Assembly: GCA_046727175.1 (NCBI GenBank)
Contig: JBKPCD010000005.1
Span: forward strand, 1-13,334
Direction of reading: 5' to 3'
Length of the DNA stretch: 13,334 bases
From: JBKPCD01 sp046727175
Lineage (GTDB): Bacteria > Acidobacteriota > Vicinamibacteria > Vicinamibacterales > 2-12-FULL-66-21
Position 1 is the first letter of the stretch, and every line of letters starts with the position of its first letter. Below are positions 1 to 7,151 of the stretch, in pieces. A program made the position numbers and the translations under genes. The notes beneath the pieces are model-generated. The model was not told the DNA's origin and did no database searches. It saw only the letters and a list, made by a program, of their open reading frames with translations.

Positions 1-1542
1 GCAATCGTGACGCTTGCCGGGCGTTTGCTTTCGCTTGGCCTGGCAGATCTCAGGGGGAACGCCGGAATCAGTTTCGACGACGGCGCTTGGATTGGCAGCG
101 CCTTCAATGTCGCCCTCATGTTCATCGGGCCCTTCACCGTCTACTTGGGAGCGATCCTGGGGCCGCGCCGGGTTCTGCTGGTGTGCGCCACGGTGTTTAC
201 TGTCGTCTCAGCCTGTCTCCCGGTGGTTCACAACTACAGCTTGTTGATCGTCCTGGTCGCGATTACCGGCTTGAGCTCGGGCACGTTCTATCCGTTGACG
301 CTCACTTTTGCGCTTCGCAACATTCCGCTTCGCTATCTTGCTCTCACGCTCGGCCTGTATGCGACGTTCATCGAGGGCGCGGTGAACTTTGCACCTGGAC
401 TCTACGGTTGGTATCGGGACCATCTTTCGTGGCAATGGATGTTCTGGACCTCGGCGGTCATCACGCCCGCCATGATGGCCTGTGTGTATTACGGAATCCC
501 GGAATCGCCGAAGCGCCGACGATCCGGACCCCCACCGAGTTTCGTCGGGTTTTTCTACGCCAGCGCCGGCTTCGCCCTCGTGTTTGCCGCGCTCGATCAG
601 GGACAGAGACTCGACTGGTGGCGCTCCGGCCTGTTCACGGGTCTCTTCACAGCCGGGACATTCCTGTTGCTCTGTAGTGTGGCTCGTCGCTTGCGCAGCC
701 CGAATCCGCTCGTTGACTTGCCCTATGTCCGCAGCTGGAACACGGTTCTCCTGGGAATCGCACTCTTCGCGTTTCGCTTCGCACTGCTCGCGACCGTTCT
801 CATCATTCCGCAATCGCTTTCTGTGCGCGGCTTTGATGCGTCGCATTTTGCACCGGCCGTCATGTGGACCGCCGTGCCGGACGTAGTCCTGGCATTCATT
901 GCTGCCCACCTGTTGAACAAGGGCATGGATTCGCGCCTGCTGATGGCCATCGGATTTGCCGCGATTGCGTTTGCCTGCGTCGTGAACGCGAATTTCACCA
1001 GCGCGTGGTCCGCCGAGAACTACTTCCGGTCGGAACTGCTCATGGCGGTCGGGCAATCGTTCGCCTTGATCGGGTTGGTCTCGACGATCGTGTTGCAAGC
1101 CGCCTTCTCAGGGGGCATGGCCTCGCCGTTTCGGGTCCTCACCTTCTCCGCGTTCTTCCATACCGTGCGCTTGTTCGGTGGTCAGATTGGCGTCGTGTGG
1201 ATGGTTCACTTCATTGCCGAGCGAGAGAAGCTTCACTCGTACTTGCTGGGGCTGCAGGTGCAGGCGGGTGACTGGGTTACCGAGCAGACCTTGAGAGGGC
1301 TGACGGCAGGTTTGTCGGCGAAGTCGAGTGGCATCGCGGCTGCGTCCGGGCGGGCCGTCGCGATCGTGGACGGCAAGCTGCGTCTGGAAGCCTTCACGTT
1401 GACGTTCATCGATGGCTTTCACCTCATTGCCTGGACCTGCGTATTCACGCTGGCGTTGATCGCGTTGCTGCACAGGTTTCCGCTCAGTCTCGGTGACCTC
1501 GCTTTTCCGAGGCCGAGCGTCAATGCAGCCCGAAAGGACTGA
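1..1542 (+). CDS. MFS transporter, DHA2/EmrB-like drug exporter (5'-partial)
   Basis: Proton-driven multidrug efflux permease of the major facilitator superfamily, acting in the inner membrane. The frame is open from the first base of the window. The visible protein begins inside what should be the first transmembrane helix and the following loop (LADLRGNAGISFDDGAWIGS resembles the DHA2 'IVNVALPxI...' to 'WV' region), so the true start lies upstream and the GTG at 7 is probably internal. The rest is a run of hydrophobic helices, including the segment ending GPRRVLL (the MFS loop 2-3 position) and WQWMFWTSAVITP, which matches the conserved 'WRWIFxIN' stretch of DHA2 proteins. About 513 residues are visible, in line with 14-helix DHA2 members. 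It ends 2 nt before a TolC-family gene, the usual arrangement of tripartite exporters. The membrane fusion protein gene is not in the window and is probably just upstream. Substrate unknown. Confidence 0.88.
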   Translation, partial: AIVTLAGRLLSLGLADLRGNAGISFDDGAWIGSAFNVALMFIGPFTVYLGAILGPRRVLLVCATVFTVVSACLPVVHNYSLLIVLVAITGLSSGTFYPLTLTFALRNIPLRYLALTLGLYATFIEGAVNFAPGLYGWYRDHLSWQWMFWTSAVITPAMMACVYYGIPESPKRRRSGPPPSFVGFFYASAGFALVFAALDQGQRLDWWRSGLFTGLFTAGTFLLLCSVARRLRSPNPLVDLPYVRSWNTVLLGIALFAFRFALLATVLIIPQSLSVRGFDASHFAPAVMWTAVPDVVLAFIAAHLLNKGMDSRLLMAIGFAAIAFACVVNANFTSAWSAENYFRSELLMAVGQSFALIGLVSTIVLQAAFSGGMASPFRVLTFSAFFHTVRLFGGQIGVVWMVHFIAEREKLHSYLLGLQVQAGDWVTEQTLRGLTAGLSAKSSGIAAASGRAVAIVDGKLRLEAFTLTFIDGFHLIAWTCVFTLALIALLHRFPLSLGDLAFPRPSVNAARKD

Positions 1543-1544
1543 CC

Positions 1545-2900
1545 ATGTATACCCGCGTCGCGCTGATGGTCATCATTCCGTGCGTGGTCAGCACCGTTGC
1601 GTTGGCGCAGCCGACGGGCTCGCCGCCGCCGCCGCGCGTGATTACACTCCAAGAGGCCGTGAAACTGGCTCTGGAGCACAATCACGCTGTTAGAATCGCC
1701 GCGCTCAAGGTCGAAGAACAGGAGCACACGAAAGCGGTCGCGAGAAGTGCGTACTTTCCGGCGGTGCGTAACGACACCAACTTCGTTCGCGTCACCGACA
1801 CTCAGCTCATTGAGATTCCGGCCGGTGGACTCGGCGTCGCGGGAAGCACTCTCGTTCCCGCCCAGCCATTGATCCTCAATCAGGGGGGCCTGGGTTTCGC
1901 CAGCAGCGGAACCGGTCTTACCCAACCGCTCACGCAGTTGTTGAAGATCAAGGCCGCCAATGATGTCGCGCGTGCGGAGGTCGATGCCACTCGCGGCAAG
2001 GCCCGCGGGATAGCGAACGAGATCGCCCTCAAAGTCCACCAGGTCTACTACAAGATCCTGGTTGCTGAAGCGCGTCGCAGCGCCGTCGTGGCGAAAATCG
2101 AGGCGTCAGAAGACCTGCAGCGCGAGCGCGTGCAACAGGTCAAGTATGGCAGTGCCCTCGACGCGGATCTGATCGAGAGCCGGGCACAATCGCTCCAAGC
2201 GAAACAGGAGCTCTTGAGTACCGATCTGCAGCTCTCCGATCTGCAGATCCAGTTCAACGATGTCATCGGCCTGCCCCTGGGAACGGCGGTGTCGCTCGAT
2301 CCGACGGTCACCATTGCCCCACTTGATAGCTGCGGACGGGAAGAGTGCGTCAAGATCGCATTGGAATCCCACCCGGAGGTCGCAGAGGCTCGCGCGGCTG
2401 TTGAGAAGGCGGAATCAGCCGTGCGCCTGGCACGGTACGAGTTCGTGCCTGATGTGGAGGCGTACGCACGCTACTCCTTCCAGAACAACGTGCCCTTCTT
2501 CGCGAGCCACTTCGCAACGGTGGGTATTCATCTCAGTTACGACCTGTTCGATGGCGGCAGGAAGCGCGCGGCTCTCGGGACGCGTCGCGCGCAGCTCGCG
2601 CAAGCCAAGGAGAATCTGGCCCGCGTGAGTGACGAGGTCGAGCTGCGGGTCCATACGGCTTACAACAAAGTGGAACGGACGCGGCAGATGGTGGCGGTAT
2701 CGCAAGAACTGTTGGCACTGCGTGGGGAGTCGCGCCGAGTCGCAGCGGAGCAATTGACACACGGAGCCGTTCTCCGCTCGCTCGCCAGGGCGTCTCTGGC
2801 CCAGGAGCTCGAGGCGAAAGCACTCCTCCTGCAGTCGCGACTGGACTACGTCGAGGCGGCCGCAGAAATGGATGAAGCCATCGGCCGAACGCCTCGGTAG
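1545..2900 (+). CDS. TolC-family outer membrane efflux protein
   Basis: Outer membrane channel of a tripartite exporter, partner of the MFS permease immediately upstream. The start ATG lies 2 nt after the MFS stop and is preceded by a GAAAGGA ribosome binding site at 1532-1538. Residues 1-21 form a signal peptide with a hydrophobic core (VALMVIIPCVV) and an ALA|Q cleavage site. The mature part shows the two tandem outer-membrane-factor repeats: repeat one begins around residue 32 (ITLQEAVKLALEHNHAVRIA), and repeat two around residue 265 (CVKIALESHPEVAEARAAVEKAE), followed by the 'YEFVPDVEAYARY' and 'LSYDLFDGG' strands typical of the family. Long alpha-helical coiled-coil stretches lie between them. 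The length of 451 aa is normal. The gene ends 6 nt from the convergent ackA remnant, leaving no room for a conventional terminator. Confidence 0.9.
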   Translation: MYTRVALMVIIPCVVSTVALAQPTGSPPPPRVITLQEAVKLALEHNHAVRIAALKVEEQEHTKAVARSAYFPAVRNDTNFVRVTDTQLIEIPAGGLGVAGSTLVPAQPLILNQGGLGFASSGTGLTQPLTQLLKIKAANDVARAEVDATRGKARGIANEIALKVHQVYYKILVAEARRSAVVAKIEASEDLQRERVQQVKYGSALDADLIESRAQSLQAKQELLSTDLQLSDLQIQFNDVIGLPLGTAVSLDPTVTIAPLDSCGREECVKIALESHPEVAEARAAVEKAESAVRLARYEFVPDVEAYARYSFQNNVPFFASHFATVGIHLSYDLFDGGRKRAALGTRRAQLAQAKENLARVSDEVELRVHTAYNKVERTRQMVAVSQELLALRGESRRVAAEQLTHGAVLRSLARASLAQELEAKALLLQSRLDYVEAAAEMDEAIGRTPR

Positions 2901-2906
2901 GGGGAG

Positions 2907-3685
2907 TTAAGGCAGACGCACACCCGCCGGTCGAATGCAGCTCATGACAGCGCGCGCCATTGTGACATCTTCGCGCGTGGTCAGCACGAGGATCCGGCCG
3001 GGCGATGTCCGGGTCCCCATCATCCTTCGAGCGGCGTGAACCCCATCGAGGTGTCGACGGACGTGCCGTCTCTGGTCGCCGTCACTGACGCACCGTTCCC
3101 GAGATGAGCAATGACCACATTGAGATCGCCCGACGAGCGGCCGAGCAGTTCAGCGGCGCGTTGCGCGCAGTACGCGTGACTGAGGCCGTGAAATCCGAAC
3201 CGCCGAAGTCCCCAGCGCTCGCTCCATTCGAAGGGCAGCGGGTAGGTTCGGGCCGCCGGTGACAGTGTCGTGTGGAAGGCGGTGTCGAAGACCGCCACGT
3301 GCGGAACGTCGGGTAGCGCCTCCATCGCGGCGTCGATCGTGTCGAGGCTCGGTGGGTTGTGGAGAGGCGCCAGGGTCGATAACTCGCTCAGCGCGGCCCG
3401 CACGTCGGGAGTGATTCGGACGGGTTCGGTGAAGCGCGTCCCGCCATGAACCACGCGGTGCGCGACGGCCTCGATGGTAACGTCTTCCATCTTCGACTGT
3501 GTAGACGATCGCGTATCTGCAACGATGCGCCGCACCGCCGCGTCAAGCTCCTGCCGCCGTTCGTCGGCCTCGCGTTCGCGAGACCCCAGTTCGATCGCTC
3601 CGTCAGTCAAGACACGGTGATTGTCCGGATCGATGAGGCCGAACTTCAGGCTGCTCGAGCCCGCGTTCAGAATCAGCAGGGCCAT
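2907..3685 (-). pseudogene. ackA: acetate kinase, internally deleted and frameshifted
   Basis: Acetate kinase converts acetyl-phosphate and ADP to acetate and ATP, which is why it follows phosphoketolase here (ATG 3 nt after the xfp stop). The first 221 codons (3685 to 3020) are well conserved: NAGSSSLKF at 7-15, HRVVHGG at 76-82, LAPLHNP at 105-111, VFDTAFH at 132-138, FGFHGLSH at 163-170, HLGNGASVTA at 194-203, and DTSMGFTPLEG just before a TGA. Intact enzymes are about 400 aa. In the next frame the DNA continues as MMGTR, the normal continuation of LEG-x-MGTR, and then directly as SPGRILVLTTREDVTMARAV, which resembles the family C-terminus (VLVIPTNEELVIARDT), ending at TAA 2907-2909. So a small indel near 3020 plus loss of about 150 codons removed most of the second actin-like domain, including the region of the GGIGEN adenosine-binding motif. 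The 221-aa product should be catalytically dead. The C-terminal match is my own alignment by eye. Confidence 0.82.
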
Positions 3686-3688
3686 GAA

Positions 3689-6154
3689 TCAGAAGTCAGC
3701 AGCCGTATCGGTCCGCGATGTCCGTTCCGTGGGCGATCCGCCGCCCCAGCGCCAGTTCTGCACGTCGGGCATGTCTTCGCCATGAGTCGCGACATAGCGT
3801 TTGTGTTCGACGAGTCGATCGTTCATCAGCTGTCCGACGTGACCGGCTCGCGCCTCCAGGCCCGGCACGCGTCTGATGACATCCTTCACGAGATGGAAGC
3901 GATCCAGGTCGTTGAGCACCACCATGTCGAAGGGTGTTGTCGTCGTCCCCTCTTCCTTGTAGCCCCGCACGTGCAGGTTGTCGTGATTATGTCGCCGGTA
4001 GGTGAGTCGGTGGATCAGCCACGGGTAGCCGTGGAACGCGAAGATGACGGGCGTGTCGACGGTGAAGATCGTGTCGAACTCTGCATGCGAGAGTCCGTGC
4101 GGATGTTCCTCGGCCGGCTGCAGCTTCATGAGGTTGACGACGTTGACGACCCGTACCTTCAGATCTGGCAAGAACTGCCGTAGCAGGTCGACGGCAGCCA
4201 GCGTCTCTAACGTGGGGACGTCACCGCAGCAGGCCATGACGACATCGGGTTCCTCCCCGCGAGTGTTGCTTGCCCATTCCCAAACGCCGGCACCAGCGCT
4301 GCAGTGCGCGAGAGCCTGGTCCATGGTGAGCCACTGCGGCGCGGGCTGCTTGCCGGCGACCACCACGTTGACGTAGTTGCGACTCCGCAGGCAGTGGTCG
4401 GTGACACTCAGCAGGCAATTGGCGTCGGGTGGAAGGTAAATGCGGATCACCTCGGCCTTCTTGTTGACGACATGGTCGATGAAGCCGGGGTCTTGATGGC
4501 TGAAGCCATTGTGATCCTGTCGCCAGACATGGCTCGAGAGCAGATAGTTGAGCGACGCGATCGGTCGGCGCCACGGGATGTCGCTGCAGACCTTCAACCA
4601 CTTCGCGTGCTGATTGAACATCGAGTCGACGATGTGGATGAAGGCTTCGTAGCAGGAGAAGAACCCGTGCCGGCCGGTGAGGAGGTAGCCCTCGAGCCAC
4701 CCTTGACATTGGTGCTCGGACAGCATCTCCATCACGCGCCCGTCGGGTCCGAGGTGATCGTCGTCGGAACGACGCTCGGCTAACCATGCCCGGTTCGTGA
4801 CGTCGAAGACGTCCTGCCATCGGTTGGAGTTGAGCTCGTCCGGGCTGAAGAGACGAAAATTGCGCGCCGCGAGGTTCTCTTTGATCACATCACGCAGGAA
4901 CCTGCCCATCACACGCGTGGCCTCGGCGTCCGTGGCGCCGGGCGCAGGAACGTCCACCGCGTAGTGTCGAAAGTCGGGGACCTTCAGATCCTCGAGCACC
5001 AGACCGCCGTTCGTGTGCGGGTTGGCGCTCATGCGCCGCTCGCCCTTCGGGGCCAGGTCGGCCAGTTCGGCATGCAGGCGCCCGTTCGCGTCGAAGAGCT
5101 CGTCGGGCCGATAGCTTTCCATCCACTCCTGGAGGATGCCGATGTGCGCTGGATTGTCGCGCACCTCGCCCATCGGGACCTGATGCGACCGCCAGTAGCC
5201 TTCGGTCTTCTTTCCGTCGACCTCCTTTGGACCCGTCCACCCCTTCGGTGAGACGAGGAGGATCATCGGCCATCGCGGGCGGACTGGGGCGTCGTTGGCG
5301 CGCGCCATTTGCTGGATGGACCGAATCTCCTCGACCACCGTGTCGAGCGTGGCGGCCATCAACTGATGCATCGCGAGCGGATCGTCGCCCTCGACGAAGT
5401 ACGGCGTGTGTCCGTAGCCGCGGAGTAACTGCTCCAGTTCGTCGCGGCTGATGCGCGCCAGCACGGTGGGGCTGGCAATCTTGTAACCGTTCAAGTGAAG
5501 GATCGGGAGAACGGCCCCATCCGTTGCGGGGTTGAGAAACTTGTTCGAGTGCCAGCTCGTCGCGAGCGGTCCCGTTTCGGCCTCGCCGTCGCCGACGACA
5601 CAGGCGACCAGCAGATCGGGGTTGTCGAACGCGGCGCCGTAGGCATGCGACAACGAGTACCCGAGCTCGCCGCCTTCGTGGATCGATCCAGGCGTTTCAG
5701 GGGCGACGTGACTCGGGATCCCCAATGGAAACGAGAACTGCGTGAAGAGGCGCTTCAGGCCCGCTTCGTCCTGCGAGACGTGCGGGTAGATCTCGCTGTA
5801 GCTGCCTTCGAGATAGGCATTGGCGACAAGCGCCGGGCCGCCGTGACCTGGTCCCGTGATGTACAGCGCGGAAAGGTCGTATTTCTTGATGACGCGGTTC
5901 AGGTGAACGTAAATGAAGTTGAGCCCCGGCGTGGTGCCCCAGTGTCCGAGCAGCCGCGGCTTGATGTGCTCGCGCGCGAGGGGCGCCCTCAGCAGGGGAT
6001 TGCCGAGCAGATAGATCTGTCCGACGGATAGATAGTTGGCCGCCCGCCAGTACGCGTCCATCTTTCTGAGCTCGTCGGCGTCCAACACGGCCTGCTCGAT
6101 CGGTTTCTGAGTCGAGCCTGATCTCGTCTCCTCGGGAGTCAGCGTTCGGGGCAT
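3689..6154 (-). CDS. xfp: xylulose-5-phosphate/fructose-6-phosphate phosphoketolase
   Basis: Thiamine-diphosphate enzyme that splits xylulose-5-P (and often fructose-6-P) with phosphate to acetyl-phosphate plus glyceraldehyde-3-P (or erythrose-4-P). It is cytoplasmic. The 821 aa length is normal for the family. Diagnostic motifs are GHWGTTPG at 70-77, GPGHGGP at 101-107, GDGEAETG (ThDP/Mg binding) at 188-195, and later the HVWRQDHNGFSHQDPGF and YLPPDANCLL stretches of the pyrimidine-binding and C-terminal domains. His71, His104 and His149 keep the spacing of the catalytic histidines 64, 97 and 142 of bifidobacterial enzymes. The ATG at 6154 has a strong upstream ribosome binding site (ACAGGAGAG). 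The next gene is the decayed ackA, so acetyl-phosphate made here needs another outlet: Pta, a second acetate kinase, or use as a phosphodonor. A sigma-54-type promoter points toward this gene from 6458-6472. Confidence 0.96.
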   Translation of the reverse strand: MPRTLTPEETRSGSTQKPIEQAVLDADELRKMDAYWRAANYLSVGQIYLLGNPLLRAPLAREHIKPRLLGHWGTTPGLNFIYVHLNRVIKKYDLSALYITGPGHGGPALVANAYLEGSYSEIYPHVSQDEAGLKRLFTQFSFPLGIPSHVAPETPGSIHEGGELGYSLSHAYGAAFDNPDLLVACVVGDGEAETGPLATSWHSNKFLNPATDGAVLPILHLNGYKIASPTVLARISRDELEQLLRGYGHTPYFVEGDDPLAMHQLMAATLDTVVEEIRSIQQMARANDAPVRPRWPMILLVSPKGWTGPKEVDGKKTEGYWRSHQVPMGEVRDNPAHIGILQEWMESYRPDELFDANGRLHAELADLAPKGERRMSANPHTNGGLVLEDLKVPDFRHYAVDVPAPGATDAEATRVMGRFLRDVIKENLAARNFRLFSPDELNSNRWQDVFDVTNRAWLAERRSDDDHLGPDGRVMEMLSEHQCQGWLEGYLLTGRHGFFSCYEAFIHIVDSMFNQHAKWLKVCSDIPWRRPIASLNYLLSSHVWRQDHNGFSHQDPGFIDHVVNKKAEVIRIYLPPDANCLLSVTDHCLRSRNYVNVVVAGKQPAPQWLTMDQALAHCSAGAGVWEWASNTRGEEPDVVMACCGDVPTLETLAAVDLLRQFLPDLKVRVVNVVNLMKLQPAEEHPHGLSHAEFDTIFTVDTPVIFAFHGYPWLIHRLTYRRHNHDNLHVRGYKEEGTTTTPFDMVVLNDLDRFHLVKDVIRRVPGLEARAGHVGQLMNDRLVEHKRYVATHGEDMPDVQNWRWGGGSPTERTSRTDTAADF

Positions 6155-6457
6155 CGCCTGCTCTCCTGTCGTTCACTCACGCATGTACGTCCGCATCGCC
6201 GAGCGACCAATCAGAAAGATTTCGTGAACGTCGCGGCCGCCACTCAGCTCTCGGTTGCACGAAGAATACCCGGATCCTGTGACGGCGTCGTGATGTTCGA
6301 AGAGGACAGTCCCAGAGCACAGCCGTAGCACAATGCCCGACAACGTGTCGCAGCCCGTTCTGGTCTGTCCGGTCCAAACAGGACCGCACGCACCCTGTGA
6401 CTCCGCAAGTCTCCCGAGCCGGCCGCGCATGCCGCCGTTTCGTCCTCGCCGATGAAG

Positions 6458-6472
6458 GCAACCACCGCGCCA
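6458..6472 (-). promoter_or_regulatory. sigma-54 (-24/-12) promoter reading toward xfp
   Basis: The minus strand reads TGGCGC-GGTGG-TTGCC. The -24 GG is at 6470-6471 and the -12 GC at 6458-6459, separated by exactly 10 nt, as sigma-54 RNA polymerase requires. The consensus is TGGCAC-N5-TTGC(A/T), so the -24 hexamer differs only by A to G at position 5. Predicted transcription start is near 6446, giving a leader of about 290 nt before the xfp ATG. No other open frame downstream of it is convincing, so xfp (with ackA) is the likely target. This is by pattern only. Confidence 0.6.
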
Positions 6473-6521
6473 GGTCCGGTACATCGCCATCGGCGCAAAA
6501 ACTCGCAGTCGTATGTCGCGG

Positions 6522-6560
6522 CACGCACACGGATGCGTGACTCCATGCACCGGATGTGTG
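6522..6560. promoter_or_regulatory. paired dyads, candidate enhancer (UAS) for a sigma-54 activator
   Basis: The first dyad (6522-6539) is a perfect inverted repeat, CACGCA-N6-TGCGTG. The second (6544-6560) is a degenerate copy, CATGCA-N5-TGTGTG. They share GCAC(A)CGGATGYGTG as a direct repeat, and their starts are 22 bp apart, about two helical turns. The pair lies about 50 bp behind the leftward -24 element and about 95 bp behind the rightward one, the position where NtrC-type activators bind. Binding by the activator encoded at 11701-12768 is inference. Confidence 0.4.
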
Positions 6561-6653
6561 TCCACAGGCACCGCTTCCCACGCCTTCCATCGGTAAGGCG
6601 GTCGTCAAGCGATCTAATGGGCCTCAAGACTGTTTTCGGCGGCTCGCGCCGGC

Positions 6654-6668
6654 TGGCGCGACTGTTGC
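6654..6668 (+). promoter_or_regulatory. sigma-54 (-24/-12) promoter for the Os1348-type gene
   Basis: The plus strand reads TGGCGC-GACTG-TTGC. The -24 GG is at 6655-6656 and the -12 GC at 6667-6668 with exact 10-nt spacing. The predicted start of transcription is near 6680, which leaves a 25-nt leader containing the ribosome binding site GGGAGAGG (6689-6696) before the ATG at 6705. The fit of promoter, leader and start codon makes this the best supported of the three sites in the window. Confidence 0.7.
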
Positions 6669-6704
6669 CCGACCTGCATTCGAACTTCGGGAGAGGCTGC
6701 AACG

Positions 6705-6914
6705 ATGTCTCAACAGATGGTCGGCGCCGTCATCGACAGATTGCTGACCGACGAAGGCCTGCGGGTTCGATTCGTCTTCGATCGAATCGAGACTCTCGCG
6801 GAACTCAGCCTCCGAGGCTTCGACTTGACATCAGCCGAAGTCGATTTGTTCTATCGAACGGACGCACGTCTGTGGTTCTGGGGCGAGACGTTCGTCGGTG
6901 CTCTGGAGCATTGA
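6705..6914 (+). CDS. Os1348-type NHLP-clan (nitrile hydratase leader-like) small protein
   Basis: A 69-aa protein. Its N-terminal part, MSQQMVGAVIDRLLTDEGLR (residues 1-20), then RFVFDRIETLAEL and GFDLTSAEVDLF (residues 38-49), follows the pattern of the Os1348 family of the nitrile-hydratase-like leader peptide clan: 'VIGRLLTDEEFRxxFxxDxxxxLAExGLDLTxxE'. In RiPP pathways such folds act as leader sequences bound by modification enzymes. Here there is no obvious core peptide: the tail after residue 52 is RLWFWGETFVGALEH, aromatic and short, and no RiPP enzyme is encoded nearby. It may be an orphan with a binding or regulatory role. It has a good ribosome binding site (GGGAGAGG, 8 nt before ATG) and a sigma-54-type promoter directly upstream. 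Family assignment is by motif from memory. Confidence 0.72.
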   Translation: MSQQMVGAVIDRLLTDEGLRVRFVFDRIETLAELSLRGFDLTSAEVDLFYRTDARLWFWGETFVGALEH

Positions 6915-6940
6915 CAAAGCGGCCGACGGCGCAGCGGCCT

Positions 6941-6955
6941 CGGCCTGTGAATTGC
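6941..6955 (+). promoter_or_regulatory. weak sigma-54-like element upstream of the small ORF and PP2C gene
   Basis: CGGCCT-GTGAA-TTGCC keeps GG-N10-GC spacing (GG 6942-6943, GC 6954-6955) and TTGC, but the -24 hexamer matches the consensus at only GGC. It lies 66 nt before the ATG at 7022. It could be a second start within the rightward operon, or chance; it is clearly weaker than the three TGGCGC sites. Confidence 0.2.
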
Positions 6956-7021
6956 CGACCCGGACGTCTGTAGGTCAGTGACGGCGCGAACATCAAGCGG
7001 TCAAATTTGAAGGAGAGAAAC

Positions 7022-7093
7022 ATGGGCCAACTCGTCGACGAAATCATCACGCTTATCGCACTTGGCGATAGTCGACATCCGAACGATCAGTGA
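7022..7093 (+). CDS. 23-aa small ORF or gene remnant with a strong ribosome binding site
   Basis: ATG at 7022 is preceded by GAAGGAG (7009-7015) with 6-nt spacing, the best Shine-Dalgarno in this half of the window, and opens a 23-residue frame (MGQLVDEIITLIALGDSRHP then NDQ). The peptide is amphipathic and unrecognised. Its end overlaps a possible TTG start (7062) of the PP2C frame, and it stops 58 nt before the PP2C ATG at 7152. It could be a leader peptide coupled to the phosphatase. Alternatively it is the 5' end of a gene lost by frameshift, because the downstream frame between 7094 and 7151 (EDAEVEVWAAHDFPAVVTVD) also looks protein-like but lacks its own start signal. Confidence 0.35.
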   Translation: MGQLVDEIITLIALGDSRHPNDQ

Positions 7094-7151
7094 GGACGCC
7101 GAGGTCGAGGTATGGGCCGCCCACGATTTCCCAGCCGTTGTGACTGTAGAC

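Larger units (their letters stand above)
6155..6704. promoter_or_regulatory. divergent intergenic control region between xfp and the Os1348-type gene
   Basis: This 550-nt stretch carries no recognisable gene. Open frames exist on both strands, but they overlap each other, have Cys/Arg-rich compositions unlike the neighbouring proteins, and match no family I know. One minus-strand frame ending at 6173 closes with a slightly more protein-like tail (EIFLIGRSAMRTYMRE) and could be a gene remnant. The region does hold two outward-facing sigma-54-like promoters (6458-6472 minus, 6654-6668 plus), a pair of related dyads between them (6522-6560), and a short perfect inverted repeat CGGTCC-AAACA-GGACCG at 6370-6386 that falls inside the predicted xfp leader. 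The predicted leader of xfp is about 290 nt, long enough to hold additional control. Confidence 0.6.

Noticed and set aside
208..1098. 296-codon minus-strand open frame inside the MFS gene
   Set aside because: Arg/Gln/Glu-rich composition with no recognisable motif, lying fully within a gene with clear transmembrane helices on the other strand.
2901..2906. Bidirectional terminator between tolC-family gene and ackA remnant
   Set aside because: Only 6 nt separate the two reading frames and no stem plus T-tract is visible there.
3446..4183. 245-codon plus-strand open frame across ackA and xfp
   Set aside because: Antisense to strongly conserved phosphoketolase and acetate kinase sequence; no motif of its own.
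6370..6386. CGGTCC-AAACA-GGACCG perfect inverted repeat as an operator or terminator
   Set aside because: Only a 6-bp stem with no T-tract; such short repeats are common in GC-rich DNA, so it is noted but not claimed.
6177..6702. Overlapping minus-strand open frames in the xfp upstream region
   Set aside because: Three frames overlap, with Cys/His/Arg-rich compositions and no family match; treated as non-coding, though one tail could be a remnant.
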